A stretch of DNA of 64,000 nt from JOPF136 sp963773835 (lineage in GTDB: Bacteria; Acidobacteriota; Terriglobia; Acidiferrales; UBA7541), in assembly GCA_963773835.1 (NCBI GenBank), contig CAVZCQ010000001.1, positions 124,001 to 188,000 on the forward strand, read 5' to 3'. Of this stretch, positions 63,785-64,000 are shown piece by piece (the stretch's first letter is position 1; each line of letters starts with the position of its first letter). Under the pieces are notes generated by a model. That model did no database searches and was not told the DNA's origin. It saw nothing but the letters and a program-made list of their open reading frames with translations. Both the position numbers and the translations under genes were made by a program.

Positions 63785-64000
63785 CCCCAGCCTTCCGGCG
63801 TCCAACAAAGGCGATGACGTCTGCGGCGAATCCGTCAGGCTGCTGAGAAAGCGAGAGGGTAATGACGCGCTTTCCCGACCTAGTTGCGCCGGTACTCGGA
63901 ACAGATCGACTATTGGCGGAATAGCAGTTGTCAAAGTCTCCGTGCTCCTCAACATACTTCCGCTTCTCGCTTGGCTCTTCTGGAGTTCCGAGCTCCCCTC
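63777..64000 (-). CDS. 3' end of a convergent gene of unknown function
   Basis: An open frame enters from beyond the window and ends with TGA at 63777-63779, overlapping the last codons of the methyltransferase by 8 nt. About 73 residues are visible: a charged stretch with PEEPSEKRKYVEEHGDF and the end QQPDGFAADVIAFVGRRKAG. No family can be named. A convergent gene meeting a DNA methylase tail to tail could be its restriction partner, which is speculative. The other minus-strand frame here runs on through the methylase and is its shadow. Confidence 0.4.
   Translation of the reverse strand, partial: GELGTPEEPSEKRKYVEEHGDFDNCYSANSRSVPSTGATRSGKRVITLSLSQQPDGFAADVIAFVGRRKAGAR

Noticed and set aside
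63608..63955. Minus-strand frame overlapping the methylase 3' half
   Set aside because: It runs through the methylase coding region as an antisense shadow. The alternative minus frame ending at 63777 stops at the methylase boundary and is more gene-like.

Overview
This 64 kb window is GC-rich bacterial chromosome, about 63-66 percent GC by eye. It fits best in the phylum Acidobacteriota. The reasons are the gene order pth-rpsF-rpsR-rplI-dnaB-alr, two PknB-type kinases fused to propeller or TPR sensor modules, many secreted amidohydrolases and peptidases, and large numbers of short palindromic intergenic repeats. No rRNA, tRNA, transposase, prophage or CRISPR array was seen. The class or species cannot be named from the sequence alone.

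Region 1 (1-3.9 kb, + strand) is informational: the end of pth, then rpsF, rpsR, rplI and dnaB. A long hairpin ahead of rpsF resembles the S6:S18 autoregulatory leader. Region 2 (3.9-9.5 kb) looks inserted between dnaB and alr. It holds three lower-GC membrane proteins of unknown function, an aldo/keto reductase and about 2 kb of non-coding DNA with a four-copy structured repeat, heptamer repeats and degenerate 40-bp repeats. Region 3 (9.5-15.6 kb) carries alr, a YacL-like PIN/TRAM protein, ispD-ispF, a stand-alone glutamyl-tRNA-synthetase C-terminal-like protein and rlmB, converging on acylphosphatase-apt. Region 4 (15.8-24.3 kb) holds a secreted GH35-like protein whose catalytic glutamates appear replaced, overlapping a LolA-like exported protein, then a hexose-6-phosphate mutarotase and a kinase/propeller receptor with a frameshift.

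Region 5 (24.3-30.6 kb, - strand) groups genome-maintenance and quality-control genes (comM, an ICMT-like methyltransferase, an AlkD-like protein, dtd, an M28 peptidase and mutM). Region 6 (30.7-38.6 kb) is a mixed set: VOC protein, cyclase, D-aminoacylase-like protein, EVE protein, Rieske protein, a solitary nuoB, a PflX-like radical SAM protein, cupin, methyltransferase and DinB protein. Region 7 (38.7-46.4 kb) is cofactor and amino-acid metabolism (thiC, hisC, nadA, moaA) plus a YyaL-like thioredoxin-domain protein. Region 8 (46.7-54.9 kb) holds an amidohydrolase, a saccharopine-dehydrogenase-like protein, a DUF2461 protein, an epoxide-hydrolase-like enzyme, a MetE-like protein and a second kinase with TPRs.

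Region 9 (55-64 kb) is the most interesting. A three-gene operon with 4-nt overlaps encodes a gluconate-dehydrogenase-subunit-3-like protein, a GMC oxidoreductase and a thiamine-diphosphate enzyme. Next is a 708-residue multi-cysteine radical SAM enzyme resembling the tetraether or membrane-spanning-lipid synthases. It ends in a clear intrinsic terminator before a FmdB-type zinc ribbon. The window closes with a protein carrying a polybasic linker, an orphan DNA methyltransferase and the 3' end of a convergent gene.

Two genes (kinase/propeller at about 21.9 kb, membrane protein at about 36.74 kb) carry single-base frameshifts. These could be real decay or sequencing errors.
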